From: Actinomadura sp. NBRC 104412
GTDB taxonomy: Bacteria > Actinomycetota > Actinomycetes > Streptosporangiales > Streptosporangiaceae
DNA: 64,000 nucleotides
NCBI RefSeq assembly: GCF_030269515.1
Contig: NZ_BSTM01000030.1
Coordinates: 21,270-85,269 of the forward strand
Direction: 5' to 3'
How positions within the stretch are numbered: the first letter of the stretch is position 1; each line of letters starts with the position of its first letter. Below, piece after piece: positions 31,064 to 39,978 of this stretch. Made by a program: the position numbers and the translations under genes. Under the pieces are notes generated by a model, which was not told where the DNA came from, searched no databases, and saw only the letters and a list, made by a program, of their open reading frames with translations.

Positions 31064-31831
31064 TCACCTCCTGATCGCCGGGACGGCGGCGAGCAGTTCC
31101 CGGGTGTAGTCGGCCGTGGGATGGTCGAGGACCGCGGCCACGGGCCCTGATTCGACGACCCCGCCGTCCCGCATGACGACGAGCCGGTCGGCCACGCCGG
31201 ACACCGCGGCCAGGTCGTGGGAGACGAGGACCATGGCGATCCCGTACTCGCCGCGGACACGGGCCAGCAGGTCCAGCACGGCCGCCTGCACGGTGACGTC
31301 CAGCGCGCTGGTGGGCTCGTCGGCGAGGATGACGCGCGCGCGCAGAGCGACGGCCATCGCGATCGCGAAGCGCTGCGCCTGGCCGCCGGAGACCTGATGC
31401 GGATAGCGGCGTAGCAGCCCGGGGTCGAGCAGCACGCTGCGGAGCGCCGCCTCGGTCCGTTTCCGGGCCGGCGCGCCGTGCAGCCCGTGCCGGGCCAGCG
31501 CCCGCCGCAGCAGGGTCCCCAGCCGCATCGTCGGGTTGAGCGAATGCCGCGGGCTCTGGCTGACCAGCGCGATCGCCGAGCCGCGGAGCCGGCGCAGTGC
31601 CCGCTCACCGGCCGTGACGACGTCCACGCCGTCGACGACGATCTTCCCGGTGACGCGCAGGCCGTCGTCGGTGAGGCCGAGCATCGCGTTCAGCGTGGTG
31701 GTCTTGCCCGAGCCGCTCTCCCCGACGATCGCCGCGCACTCGCCGGGTCCGACCTCCAGCGAATCCAGCGAGGCGAGCAGCCGGTCACCGGCGCGCACGC
31801 GCAGGTTCTCGACGGTCAGCACGGGGTTCAT
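31064..31831 (-). CDS. Oligopeptide-type ABC transporter ATPase (OppD-like)
   Basis: This 255-residue ATPase has Walker A GESGSGKT (about 36), signature VSGGQAQRF, Walker B VILADEPTSALD and the H-loop SHD. It is shorter than classical OppD because the C-terminal Cys-containing extension is missing; only the partner has it. Its ATG overlaps the stop of the upstream permease (ATGA). Confidence 0.93.
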   Translation of the reverse strand: MNPVLTVENLRVRAGDRLLASLDSLEVGPGECAAIVGESGSGKTTTLNAMLGLTDDGLRVTGKIVVDGVDVVTAGERALRRLRGSAIALVSQSPRHSLNPTMRLGTLLRRALARHGLHGAPARKRTEAALRSVLLDPGLLRRYPHQVSGGQAQRFAIAMAVALRARVILADEPTSALDVTVQAAVLDLLARVRGEYGIAMVLVSHDLAAVSGVADRLVVMRDGGVVESGPVAAVLDHPTADYTRELLAAVPAIRR

Positions 31832-32727
31832 CGGGTGATCTCCCGTCGGGGGTCGAGTGCGGAGCGCAGGCCCTCGCCGAGCATGTTGAAGCAGAACGCC
31901 GTGATCACGATGGCGAGCCCGGGGAACACGACGACCCACCAGTTGGTGGTGAACAGGCTCTGGCCCTGCTGGACCATCAGCCCCCATTCGGCTGTGGGCT
32001 CGCGCGGTCCGAGGCCGAGGTAGGACAGCGCCGAGACCGTGATGATGACGCCGGCGGCGTCCAGGGAGAGCTGCACCAGCACCGGTGTCAGCGAGTTGGG
32101 CAGGACGTGCCGCAGCGCGATCCGGGTCCGGGAGACGCCCAGGCAGCGGGCCGCGTCGATGAAGCCGCGGGATCTGATCGAGGTGGCGGTGACGGCGCTC
32201 ATCCGCGCGTACCAGGGCCACCAGGAGACGGTGATCGCGAGGATGGCCCCCTGCACGCCGGGCGGCAGGACCACCGCCAGCGCGACCGAGAGCAACAACG
32301 CCGGGAAGGCGAGGAACACGTCGGTGATGCGCATGATGACGTCGCGGACGGCCCCGCCCGCGTACCCGGCGGTGACGCCCAGCAGCACGCCGACGACGCA
32401 GGACAGGGCCAGTACCGTCACCGTGATCGTCAACGATGTGCGCGCCCCGTACAGGACGCGGCTGAGCAGGTCACGGCCGACGCCGTCGGTACCGAACCAG
32501 TGGTCCGATCCGGGCGGCCGCAGCGCCTCCGCCGGGTGGGTCGCGTCGGTCCCGTCGCCGGGGTACGGGGCCAGCAGCGGAGCCGCCACGGCGGCGAGCA
32601 CGATCAGCGCCAGGACCACCGCCCCGCAGGTGGCGAGGCGGTCCCGGCGGGCGAGCCGCAGCAGCCTGCGCACCGTGCCATAACGGTGTCCGGCGGCCGC
32701 CGCCTTGGCGGTCATGGTGTGGGTCAT
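31828..32727 (-). CDS. Oligopeptide-type ABC permease (DppC/OppC-like)
   Basis: This 299-residue inner-membrane subunit has six membrane segments, an N-terminal segment at about 40-60, and the conserved motif HWFGTDGVGRDLLSRVLYGAR (in part) of the OppC family. The EAA coupling loop is FIDAARCLGVSRTRI. The ATG at 32727 overlaps the stop of the preceding permease gene (ATGA). Confidence 0.93.
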   Translation of the reverse strand: MTHTMTAKAAAAGHRYGTVRRLLRLARRDRLATCGAVVLALIVLAAVAAPLLAPYPGDGTDATHPAEALRPPGSDHWFGTDGVGRDLLSRVLYGARTSLTITVTVLALSCVVGVLLGVTAGYAGGAVRDVIMRITDVFLAFPALLLSVALAVVLPPGVQGAILAITVSWWPWYARMSAVTATSIRSRGFIDAARCLGVSRTRIALRHVLPNSLTPVLVQLSLDAAGVIITVSALSYLGLGPREPTAEWGLMVQQGQSLFTTNWWVVVFPGLAIVITAFCFNMLGEGLRSALDPRREITR

Positions 32728-33740
32728 GTGAGCCTCACACGGGGGTCGAGGGCGGCTTGCGCGAGGTCCACCAGCAGGTTGAGGAGGACGTACGCCAAGG
32801 CGACTGCGATGGTGACGCCCGCGATGGCGGGCGCGTCGGAGGAGCGGATCGAGTCGGCGGCGTAGCGGCCGAGCCCCGGCCAGTTGAAGATGGACTCCAC
32901 CAGGAACGCGTTCACCAGGGAGAAGGCGAAGACCAAGGCCAGCAGCGCCAGTACCGGGCCGAACCCCGGCCGCAGCGAGAAGCGCGTCAGGACCTGCCAT
33001 TTGGAGAACCCGAGGGCGCGTTCAAGCCGCGCGTGGTTCTGCGTCGTCTCCTCGATGAGAGCGGCGCGGGTCATCTGGGCGACCACGCCGGTGGGGTAGG
33101 CGGCCATCGCCAGCGACGGCAGCACCAGGTGCCCCAGGGCGCTGCCGAGGACGGGCCAGTTACCGGTCAGCAGCGCGTCGACCACCGTGAGGCCGGTGTA
33201 GACGCGCAGGGGGCTGGTGGTGTCGAGGGCGGGATCGTACTCTCCGGCGACGGGCAGCCAGCCGAGCTGGGTGGCGAACACGTTCTGCGCGATGAGGGCG
33301 AGCAGGAACACCGGGCACGACACCGCCAGCATGGAGGACAGCCGAACCGCGGTGTCGGCCGGGCTCCGCCGCAGCCGCGCGGCCAGCAGCCCGAGCGGCA
33401 CCCCGGCCAGCACCGCGATGAGCATCGCGGTGCCGACCAGCGACAGGGAGGCCGGGAAGGCGGTGGAGATGTCCGACAGCACGTCCTGGCGGGTGTGCAG
33501 GCTGGTTCCCCAGTCGCCGCGCACGAGCGAGGTCAGGTAGTCCCACAGTTGGGCGGCGATCGACCTGTCCAGGCCCAGCTCTTCGCGCACCCTCTCCAAC
33601 TGCTGGGCGGAGGCCCGGGGGCCGGCGTAGGTGACCGCCGGGTCCCCGGGCACCAGCCGCATCACCACGAACGTGACGACGACGACCCCGGCCACCACGA
33701 GGGCCGCCTGGCCCACTCGGCGGAGCATGTAGCGCGCCAT
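32724..33740 (-). CDS. Oligopeptide-type ABC permease (DppB/OppB-like)
   Basis: This 338-residue permease starts with the family hallmark MARYMLRRVGQAALVV and VMRLVPGDPA. Six membrane segments are present, with an EAA-like loop NHARLERALGFSKWQV. It starts 3 bases after the binding-protein stop, so the operon order is binding protein, permease, permease, ATPase, ATPase. Confidence 0.94.
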   Translation of the reverse strand: MARYMLRRVGQAALVVAGVVVVTFVVMRLVPGDPAVTYAGPRASAQQLERVREELGLDRSIAAQLWDYLTSLVRGDWGTSLHTRQDVLSDISTAFPASLSLVGTAMLIAVLAGVPLGLLAARLRRSPADTAVRLSSMLAVSCPVFLLALIAQNVFATQLGWLPVAGEYDPALDTTSPLRVYTGLTVVDALLTGNWPVLGSALGHLVLPSLAMAAYPTGVVAQMTRAALIEETTQNHARLERALGFSKWQVLTRFSLRPGFGPVLALLALVFAFSLVNAFLVESIFNWPGLGRYAADSIRSSDAPAIAGVTIAVALAYVLLNLLVDLAQAALDPRVRLT

Positions 33741-33743
33741 GGG

Positions 33744-35330
33744 TCAGCCGGTGGGACGCAGGTTGTGGACGAACACCACGTTGGGGTAGGCCGGGTTGTC
33801 GGTGTAGCCGTCGATCTCCGCCTGGTAAGCCCGCTGGTACTGCTGGACGTACAGGGGGGCAGCGACGGCCTGGTCGACCAGCAGGGTGCGTTGCAGGGAC
33901 TCGTACGACCTGCTCGCCGCGGCCCGGTCCATCGCGGTCGTCTGCGGCAGCTTGTCGATCAGGCCGTCGATCTTGGGGTCGTCGAGGTAGGTGAGGTTGA
34001 ACGCGACAGGGTCGGCGGAGCGGAACAGGTTCAGGAACCAGCTGTAGGCGTCGGGGTAGTCCGGGAACCAGTACATGACAAAGATGTCCTGGCGTTCGTC
34101 GGGGTCATTGGACTTGCCGCGGGACCACTGGGCGTCCCACTGCATCGGCTTGGCCTGAAGCGTGACGTTCAGTTGCTTGAGCGCCGAGCTGAGCAGCGTC
34201 ACGAACGTCTGCTGGTTGTCGTCGCCCTGCGCGTAGGTGAGGTCCAGCGTCAGGGCCTTCTTGCCGGGTCCGTATCCCGCTTCGTTCAGCAGCCTGGTCG
34301 CCGCCGCGGTGTCCCGGTGCCGCGCGAGGCCGGGGGCGTGTCCGGTCAGCCCCTTGGGCACGATGCCTTCCGCCGGGACCGCCGAGCCCTTCAAGGCCGA
34401 CACGAGGCCGTCGTAGTCGATCGCCGCCTGCACGGCCTTGCGGACCTTCGGATCCGTGAGAGGCCCGGACGCGGTGTTGAAGAAGGCGATGAGGTTCTGG
34501 AAGGAGGGCGTCGACTGCGTCTTCAGTTCCTTGATGCTCTTCGCCTGGGCGAACAACTGCGGGTTGAGCCGGGCCACGAAGCTGACGTCGCCGCTTCGCA
34601 GTTGCTGCCACGCGGTGGTGACCTCCGGAACGACGCGGTATTCGACCTGGGTGTAGTGGGCGCCGGCCCACCCGGCCCAGTACGCCTTGTACTGCTGGAG
34701 CCGCAGTTCGACCTCCTGCCCCTTGTTCCAGGTGCCGACGGTGTACGGGCCGCTGCCGGTGTCGTGTCCCTTGGCCAGGTGGTCCGCCAGGGAGCCACCG
34801 CCGGGCGCGGCCGTGTCATAGATGTAGGCGCCATAGTCCGAGGCGGCGATGAAGTCCATCGGCGCCGCGTGCTTGAGGCGGAACACGAGCGTCCGCGGAT
34901 CCGGCGTTTCGATCTTCTCGACGGGGCTCCAGATGTAGGCGGCGCCGCCCTCCATCTTCATGGTGCGCTCGATCGCCTTCTTGGCCAGGGTGGAGGTCAG
35001 CTTGGCGCCGGTGTGGAACGTGACGCCGTCGCGGAGCGTGAACGTCCAGGTCGTGCCGTCCCCTGAGGACGTCCACTTGGTGGCCAGCAGCGGCTTGACC
35101 TTCTGGGTGGCGGCGTCGTAGCGGGTCAGGGACTCGTAGATGTTCTGCATCGCGATGATCTCGTTGGAGTACGAGGTCGCGGGATCCCACTCGGTGACGA
35201 TGTTGAGGTTGTAGGCGTAGGTGAACGTGCGCGCGGCGGAGGCGGGCTCGCGGACGGATCCGCCGAAGCAGCCCGCGACGGTGACGGCCGCGGCCGTCAC
35301 GATCGCCAGGACTCGTATGTGCCTGAGCAT
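33744..35330 (-). CDS. ABC transporter substrate-binding lipoprotein (SBP_bac_5 family)
   Basis: This 528-residue lipoprotein has signal peptide and lipobox AVTVAGC (Cys at about 21), followed by the peptide/nickel-binding fold: EWDPATSYSNEIIAMQNIYESL near the N-terminus (quoted only in part by families) and DGVTFHTGAKLTS at about 100. It captures a peptide or other small solute for the permeases downstream. Next to a hydantoinase-like gene pair, the ligand could be a hydantoin, 5-oxoproline or dipeptide-like compound (inference). Confidence 0.93.
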   Translation of the reverse strand: MLRHIRVLAIVTAAAVTVAGCFGGSVREPASAARTFTYAYNLNIVTEWDPATSYSNEIIAMQNIYESLTRYDAATQKVKPLLATKWTSSGDGTTWTFTLRDGVTFHTGAKLTSTLAKKAIERTMKMEGGAAYIWSPVEKIETPDPRTLVFRLKHAAPMDFIAASDYGAYIYDTAAPGGGSLADHLAKGHDTGSGPYTVGTWNKGQEVELRLQQYKAYWAGWAGAHYTQVEYRVVPEVTTAWQQLRSGDVSFVARLNPQLFAQAKSIKELKTQSTPSFQNLIAFFNTASGPLTDPKVRKAVQAAIDYDGLVSALKGSAVPAEGIVPKGLTGHAPGLARHRDTAAATRLLNEAGYGPGKKALTLDLTYAQGDDNQQTFVTLLSSALKQLNVTLQAKPMQWDAQWSRGKSNDPDERQDIFVMYWFPDYPDAYSWFLNLFRSADPVAFNLTYLDDPKIDGLIDKLPQTTAMDRAAASRSYESLQRTLLVDQAVAAPLYVQQYQRAYQAEIDGYTDNPAYPNVVFVHNLRPTG

Positions 35331-35353
35331 GGCAAGGGTCTCCTGCGGTGAGA

Positions 35354-35461
35354 GGGGTTCGCAGTCGAGGGTGGACGGGGCTCGCGGGAGGGGTGGACGG
35401 GATCCGCGAGTGGGGTGGGAGGGGTTCGCGGGAGGGGTGGACGGGGTTCGCGGACGGCGGG
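35354..35461. repeat. 22-bp intergenic tandem repeat
   Basis: Four to five units of about 22 bp with core GGGGTTCGCGGGAGGGGTGG start at 35354, 35377, 35399, 35421 and 35443. They fill most of the 146-bp gap between the binding-protein gene and the hydantoinase gene. The G-rich strand could form a quadruplex. No gene or promoter is evident. Confidence 0.85.
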
Positions 35462-35476
35462 CCGTTCGGGACCCGG

Positions 35477-37051
35477 TCAGAGCTTGCCCAGCGGACCGGC
35501 GGCCTTGACGCGCAGTCGCAGCGCGGGTTCCGGCAGGTAGCTCATCGGCACCTCGGTGACCTCCACCACCTCCACTCCGGTCGGGTCGGCGCCGGCCTGC
35601 ACGGCCCGCCGCCGGGCGTACTCGATCGCCGCGTCGATCGCTCCGCCGCGGCCGTCACCGGCCGGGACGATGGTCTCGACGGTTCCGCTGACCAGTGCGA
35701 TCGCGGCACCGACGGCGTTGGCCACGTCGCCGTCGGAGGGGCGGATCACCTCGGCCACGCCGGGCAGCCCGTCGGGCACCAGGAACGCCCCGCCGCCCAC
35801 GACGACCAGCGGCAGGTCGGTCTTGCCGAGCGTCATGCGGTCCACCGCGTCTGTGAGCATCCCGTCGGCCCGCCGTACCGCCGTGGTCAGCGCCCCGTGC
35901 AGGTCTTCCGGGATGGACCCGCCGTGCGGCCGGGTCCGTCCCGCCAACACGCCCGCGTCGGTCATGGTGGGGGTGCTGCCGCCGAAGGAGAGCGCCAGGT
36001 CGGTGATGTGATGGCCGACCGACCGGGTCCCGACCTCTCCGGCCGGGCCGACGATCGTGCCGCCGCCCAAGGCGAGCGACAGGACGTCGGGCATCCGGAA
36101 GTTGGTCCGCACGCCGCCGATCTCGATCCCGGCGCTGGACTCCCGCGGGAACCCGGCGGTCAGCACGCCGAAGTCGGTGGAGGTGCCGCCGACGTCGGCG
36201 ACCACCGCGTCGCTCAGGCCGGAGAGGAACCCGGCCCCGCGGATCGAGTTGGCCGGGCCCGAGCCGATCGTGAGCACCGGGTAGCGGGCGGCGTAGTCGA
36301 CCGCCATCAGAGTGCCGTCGTTCTGCGCGAAGTACGTGGTCAGGTCCAGACCGAACGCGGCGAGCGTCGTGTGCAGCGCGCTCGCCACGTCGCCGACCAC
36401 CTGGTAGAGGGCCGCGTTGAAGATCGTGGCGCCCTCGCGCTCCAGCAGCCCCAGCGTCCCGATCTCGTGGCTCATCGAGATGGGAACGTCCGCGCCCAGC
36501 TCCGCGTGGACGATCGCCGCCGCATCCAGTTCCTGCTCGTCGAACGCGGGACTGAACACGGCGGTCAGCGCGACGGCGTCGACCTCGCCGGCGACCTCGC
36601 CGAGGAACGCCCGCAGCCTTCCGGGGTCCAACGGTGAGATCGGCGTCCCGTTGATGTAGTTTCCGCCGGGCAGCACCGTCGCACCCCCGATGATCTCCTT
36701 CACCAGTTCCGGCGGCCAGGACTGCAACGGCGGCACCGACGTGGTGGCCGGGCCCCCGAGCCGGATGGCGGCGACCCTTCCGAGCCCGCGGCGTTCCAGG
36801 ATCGCGTTCGTGGCATGCGTGGTGCCGAGCATGACGCGGTCCAGCCGGTGAGCGTCGTCGCCGATGGCGGTGAGCACCGCCGTCAGCGCGGCCTGGAGGC
36901 CCGACGTGACGTCGGAGCTCGTCGGGCGCTTGGCCTTGGTCAGCACCGTGCCGTTCTGGTCGAGGACCACCGCGTCGGTGTTGGTCCCGCCGACGTCGAT
37001 GCCGATACGCAGGCCCCCTTCGGCATGGCGCCTGTTCTTGGGGTCAGGCAT
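35477..37051 (-). CDS. Hydantoinase/oxoprolinase family protein
   Basis: This 524-residue ATP-dependent ring-opening enzyme resembles the HyuA/5-oxoprolinase N-terminal family. The N-terminal phosphate-binding loop GIDVGGTNTDAVV (about 16-28) is diagnostic. TTHATNAILER and LGTL, DVGGTSTDFG and SIRGAGF also follow the family. The partner B subunit is absent from this window, as in many DUF917-linked copies. The start overlaps the stop of the DUF917 gene by 8 bases, so the pair is one transcript. Confidence 0.9.
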   Translation of the reverse strand: MPDPKNRRHAEGGLRIGIDVGGTNTDAVVLDQNGTVLTKAKRPTSSDVTSGLQAALTAVLTAIGDDAHRLDRVMLGTTHATNAILERRGLGRVAAIRLGGPATTSVPPLQSWPPELVKEIIGGATVLPGGNYINGTPISPLDPGRLRAFLGEVAGEVDAVALTAVFSPAFDEQELDAAAIVHAELGADVPISMSHEIGTLGLLEREGATIFNAALYQVVGDVASALHTTLAAFGLDLTTYFAQNDGTLMAVDYAARYPVLTIGSGPANSIRGAGFLSGLSDAVVADVGGTSTDFGVLTAGFPRESSAGIEIGGVRTNFRMPDVLSLALGGGTIVGPAGEVGTRSVGHHITDLALSFGGSTPTMTDAGVLAGRTRPHGGSIPEDLHGALTTAVRRADGMLTDAVDRMTLGKTDLPLVVVGGGAFLVPDGLPGVAEVIRPSDGDVANAVGAAIALVSGTVETIVPAGDGRGGAIDAAIEYARRRAVQAGADPTGVEVVEVTEVPMSYLPEPALRLRVKAAGPLGKL

Positions 37052-38126
37052 GGGCGAGCTCCTCCACGGGGGTGTAGTCGATGTCGTAGCCGAACGCCCG
37101 GGGGCCGACCGTCGCCAGGCCCCGCTCGGTACGCCAGATCGGGTCGCACGGCCAGGACAGGACCGACACCCGCTGCCCGTACCGGAGCGACTCGGTGGAG
37201 ATGGCGTCCGCGGTCTTCTGGTCGACCACGGTGATCAGGTCGGGAACGGACGCGCGCAGCCGGCCGTCCTCGAAGGCGATGAGGTTCTCGTTCTGGATCT
37301 CCACGCGGAGCAGCCGGCCCTGATGCTCGCCGGTGCCGTCGACGACGAGGCTGCCGCGGACGAACCCGCCGGTCGTCCACCGGTCCACATCGATGACCTT
37401 CCCGTGGAGCAGCACCGTGGCGCCGAGCGTCTCGCACAGGCCGGCGACCGGCTCGGCTCCCTCCCGGACCGCGCGGCCGATGGCCAGCGCGGAGCTCACC
37501 GAGCCCTCGATGACCGCGCCGCGCGCCTGCGCGGCGGTCAGCACATAGTCGGCCATCAGCGCCGACCCGCCGCAGGCGACGCACACGGCGCGGCCGATGC
37601 GCTCGGACCACATCGCGTCCACCGGGCGCAACGCGATGACGTTGCCCTGCACGTCGGCGAGGACCACGATGTCCAGCGGCCGGTCCGCGATGTACATCGC
37701 GACCATCTGGACCTCTGGGAAGGCGCGTCCCATCCCGTCGGCGTCGACCAGCGGCAGCCCGAGCCGCGCCGCCCAGGCCACCGGACCGACGCCGTTGGAA
37801 CCTCCGATCTCGGAGGCCATCACCGCGGCCACCGGGCGGCCCAGCAGCCGCTCGACCTCGTCGCGGATGAGGACCGGTTCCTCCCCGCTCATGGGCATCT
37901 CGTGGGCGACGGTCGGGGCGCCGATGCCCGACAGCGGCAGGATCAGCCCGTCATCGGGCACCTCCGACAGCGGGATCAGCGGTACCTCGCCGTACTCGGC
38001 GATCGCCTTGGCCGCGGTCAGCGTGCCCGTCTCGACGTTGCCTCCGCCCCCGGTGCCGAGGACGGCGCAACCACGCGCGAGCGCCGGGAGGTCGCCGAGC
38101 GTGAGACATTCGGTCGTCGTCTGCAT
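37044..38126 (-). CDS. DUF917 family protein (hydantoinase-associated)
   Basis: This 360-residue protein shows the start TLGDLPALARGCAVLGTGGGGNVE with the Gly-rich loop of DUF917, then GSNGVGP and the acidic centre DADGMGRAFPE. These proteins are regularly paired with hydantoinase/oxoprolinase-like genes and may act as a subunit. The ATG at 38126 is chosen because family members begin about here; an ATG at 38177 is possible. It is divergent from the PucR regulator, which probably controls both. Confidence 0.88.
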   Translation of the reverse strand: MQTTTECLTLGDLPALARGCAVLGTGGGGNVETGTLTAAKAIAEYGEVPLIPLSEVPDDGLILPLSGIGAPTVAHEMPMSGEEPVLIRDEVERLLGRPVAAVMASEIGGSNGVGPVAWAARLGLPLVDADGMGRAFPEVQMVAMYIADRPLDIVVLADVQGNVIALRPVDAMWSERIGRAVCVACGGSALMADYVLTAAQARGAVIEGSVSSALAIGRAVREGAEPVAGLCETLGATVLLHGKVIDVDRWTTGGFVRGSLVVDGTGEHQGRLLRVEIQNENLIAFEDGRLRASVPDLITVVDQKTADAISTESLRYGQRVSVLSWPCDPIWRTERGLATVGPRAFGYDIDYTPVEELAHA

Positions 38127-38216
38127 GTAGGAAGAATCCTTGAGCGGTCGGCCTGCTGAGAAGTCGCCGCATCTCAAAGTTCCGCCGCCGATTGTGCTGA
38201 TGACACAATCGGACCC

Positions 38217-39677
38217 ATGCCCTATGTGTCCGATCTACTCCGCTCTGGGGCTCGGATCACCGTCAACCTCCTCGCCGGCCCTCCGGACGCCGCGCCGTTG
38301 ACCTCCGTGACCGCGGTCGAGACCTTGGAGGGTCTGAAGGACGCCCCCTCGGGGGCGCTCACGGTCGTCACCGGCCGGGCGTTGAACGCCGCCGCGTACC
38401 AGATGGACATCGCGATCAGGACCGCCGCCGACCGCGGGCTGCCCGCACTGGTGCTCATCGGCAGTGGCCCGCTGCCGATCACCACGACCCGGCTGGCCGA
38501 GCGGGCGCGGCTGGCGGTGCTGAGCACGGAGGCGGGCTGCGACGTCGCCGAGGTCGTGCTCTGGCTGGACCAGACCATCCGCGGCGAGGCCGCGGACACA
38601 CTCGCGCAGGCCCAAGCGGCGCTGGGGATCCTGCGTGAGCAGCGCGATTCCGACGGCGACCCGGCCGAACTGCTGGAGCGGGTCGGCGCGGCGCTCGGCC
38701 ACACCTTGACGATCACCGAGGCCGCCGGCGAGGAACCCGCCGGCGAGCCGATATGGGTGGCCGGGCGGCGGCACGGCACCGTCATCGGCCCGCCCGACGA
38801 CGCGGTACGGCTGGTGCTGCCGGCCGTGGCCGCGGCGATCGGCAGGCTCAAGGAGGCCGCGCTGGCGCGCGAGACCGCCCCGGGCCAGACCCGCTCCGAC
38901 ATCCTCACCGAGCTGATCGTGGCCGAGCGCGTTCAGGCCGGGCTGTTGGCCGATCGGGCCCGCATGCTCGGCCTGGCCATCGACGACGTGCACATCGTCA
39001 TCTGGATGACGTCGGAACGTCCCGCGGGCGCCGACCCCGGGGAACTCACCGAGCAGCGGCGGCTGTTCGACACCCTCGCCCTGCACACCCACCAGTTCGA
39101 GCATCCGACCGGGGAGTCGTGGAATCTGGCCCGGCTCGCGGCCGACATCGTGGTGGTGGGGACGGCCCGCACCGAGATCACGCAGAAGCGCGCCCACCAG
39201 ATGATCGCGTCACTTCGGGAGGCCATGGCCGGCGAGCACCCAGGCATGGTGCCGCGGTTCGGGATCGGCACCGCACAGCGGGGCATCGACGGGCTGCGCG
39301 AATCCGCCATGGAGGCGCGCGCCGCGGCGGAGATCGCCGTCCGCTCCCGGGCGTCCGTGCACGTCTTCGACGCCACAGGCATCAACCGCGTCCTCGCCGC
39401 CATCGCGGGCACGCCGCTCAGCCGGCGCGTGATCGACGACCTGCTCGCCCCCCTCGACGAGCTCGGCCCGGTCCGGGCGGCCACGGCGATCGAGACACTC
39501 GGCGCCTACCTCGACGCCCGGGGCTCCCTGAAGGGCGCAGCCGTCCGGTTGCAACTGCACCCCAACGCGGTCAACTACCGGATCAAAAAAATCATCGAAC
39601 GGCTGGACGCCGACTTGACCGATCCGGATATTTCGTTCGCCCTGCACCTGGCCTGCCGGGTCCGGCTCAGCGACTGA
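38217..39677 (+). CDS. PucR-family transcriptional regulator
   Basis: This 486-residue regulator has a PucR N-terminal ligand-sensing domain at about 5-120, a GGDEF-like middle at about 260-370 and the C-terminal PucR helix-turn-helix GAAVRLQLHPNAVNYRIKKI at about 440-465. It faces the DUF917/hydantoinase genes with about 90 bases between, so it is the likely local activator, sensing a purine- or hydantoin-like compound (inference). Confidence 0.9.
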   Translation: MPYVSDLLRSGARITVNLLAGPPDAAPLTSVTAVETLEGLKDAPSGALTVVTGRALNAAAYQMDIAIRTAADRGLPALVLIGSGPLPITTTRLAERARLAVLSTEAGCDVAEVVLWLDQTIRGEAADTLAQAQAALGILREQRDSDGDPAELLERVGAALGHTLTITEAAGEEPAGEPIWVAGRRHGTVIGPPDDAVRLVLPAVAAAIGRLKEAALARETAPGQTRSDILTELIVAERVQAGLLADRARMLGLAIDDVHIVIWMTSERPAGADPGELTEQRRLFDTLALHTHQFEHPTGESWNLARLAADIVVVGTARTEITQKRAHQMIASLREAMAGEHPGMVPRFGIGTAQRGIDGLRESAMEARAAAEIAVRSRASVHVFDATGINRVLAAIAGTPLSRRVIDDLLAPLDELGPVRAATAIETLGAYLDARGSLKGAAVRLQLHPNAVNYRIKKIIERLDADLTDPDISFALHLACRVRLSD

Positions 39678-39978
39678 CGAGGACCCGGCGGTCGCCCGCG
39701 CCGGCACGTCGGGATGCCGCGACCCTTTGGGGCCGCTAGGGCATACGACGCAATCGACTGGCAGGCAGGGCTCCGGGGCCACCCTTTCACAGCGTTCCTT
39801 TTCTCCGCTCACCGTGTTACGAGAATGTGAACACTTCTAATCTGCGCGGCCAGAAACTGTCTTCGGACACATGGCGGCGGGAAGTGCCGGGCCGTACAGT
39901 ATGGGGTGCCGAGTTGGCGGACGCAATCAATGGCCCGTGGTCGGTACTCCATGCCCAAAAGCCGAGGAGCGGCAGTTT
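39678..39978 (+). other. Intergenic region before the lipase-like gene
   Basis: No gene is seen in these 301 bases. AT-rich patches at 39785-39845 (TTCCTTTTCTCC, GTGAACACTTCTAATC) could hold a promoter. GAGGAG at 39964-39969 is the ribosome site of the next gene. Confidence 0.5.

Noticed and set aside
32757..35066. 769-codon plus-strand frame
   Set aside because: It is antisense to the peptide permease and binding-protein genes, which have clear family motifs.
35354..35461. CRISPR-like or attachment-site repeats
   Set aside because: Units are contiguous and degenerate, with no spacers and no recombinase nearby.
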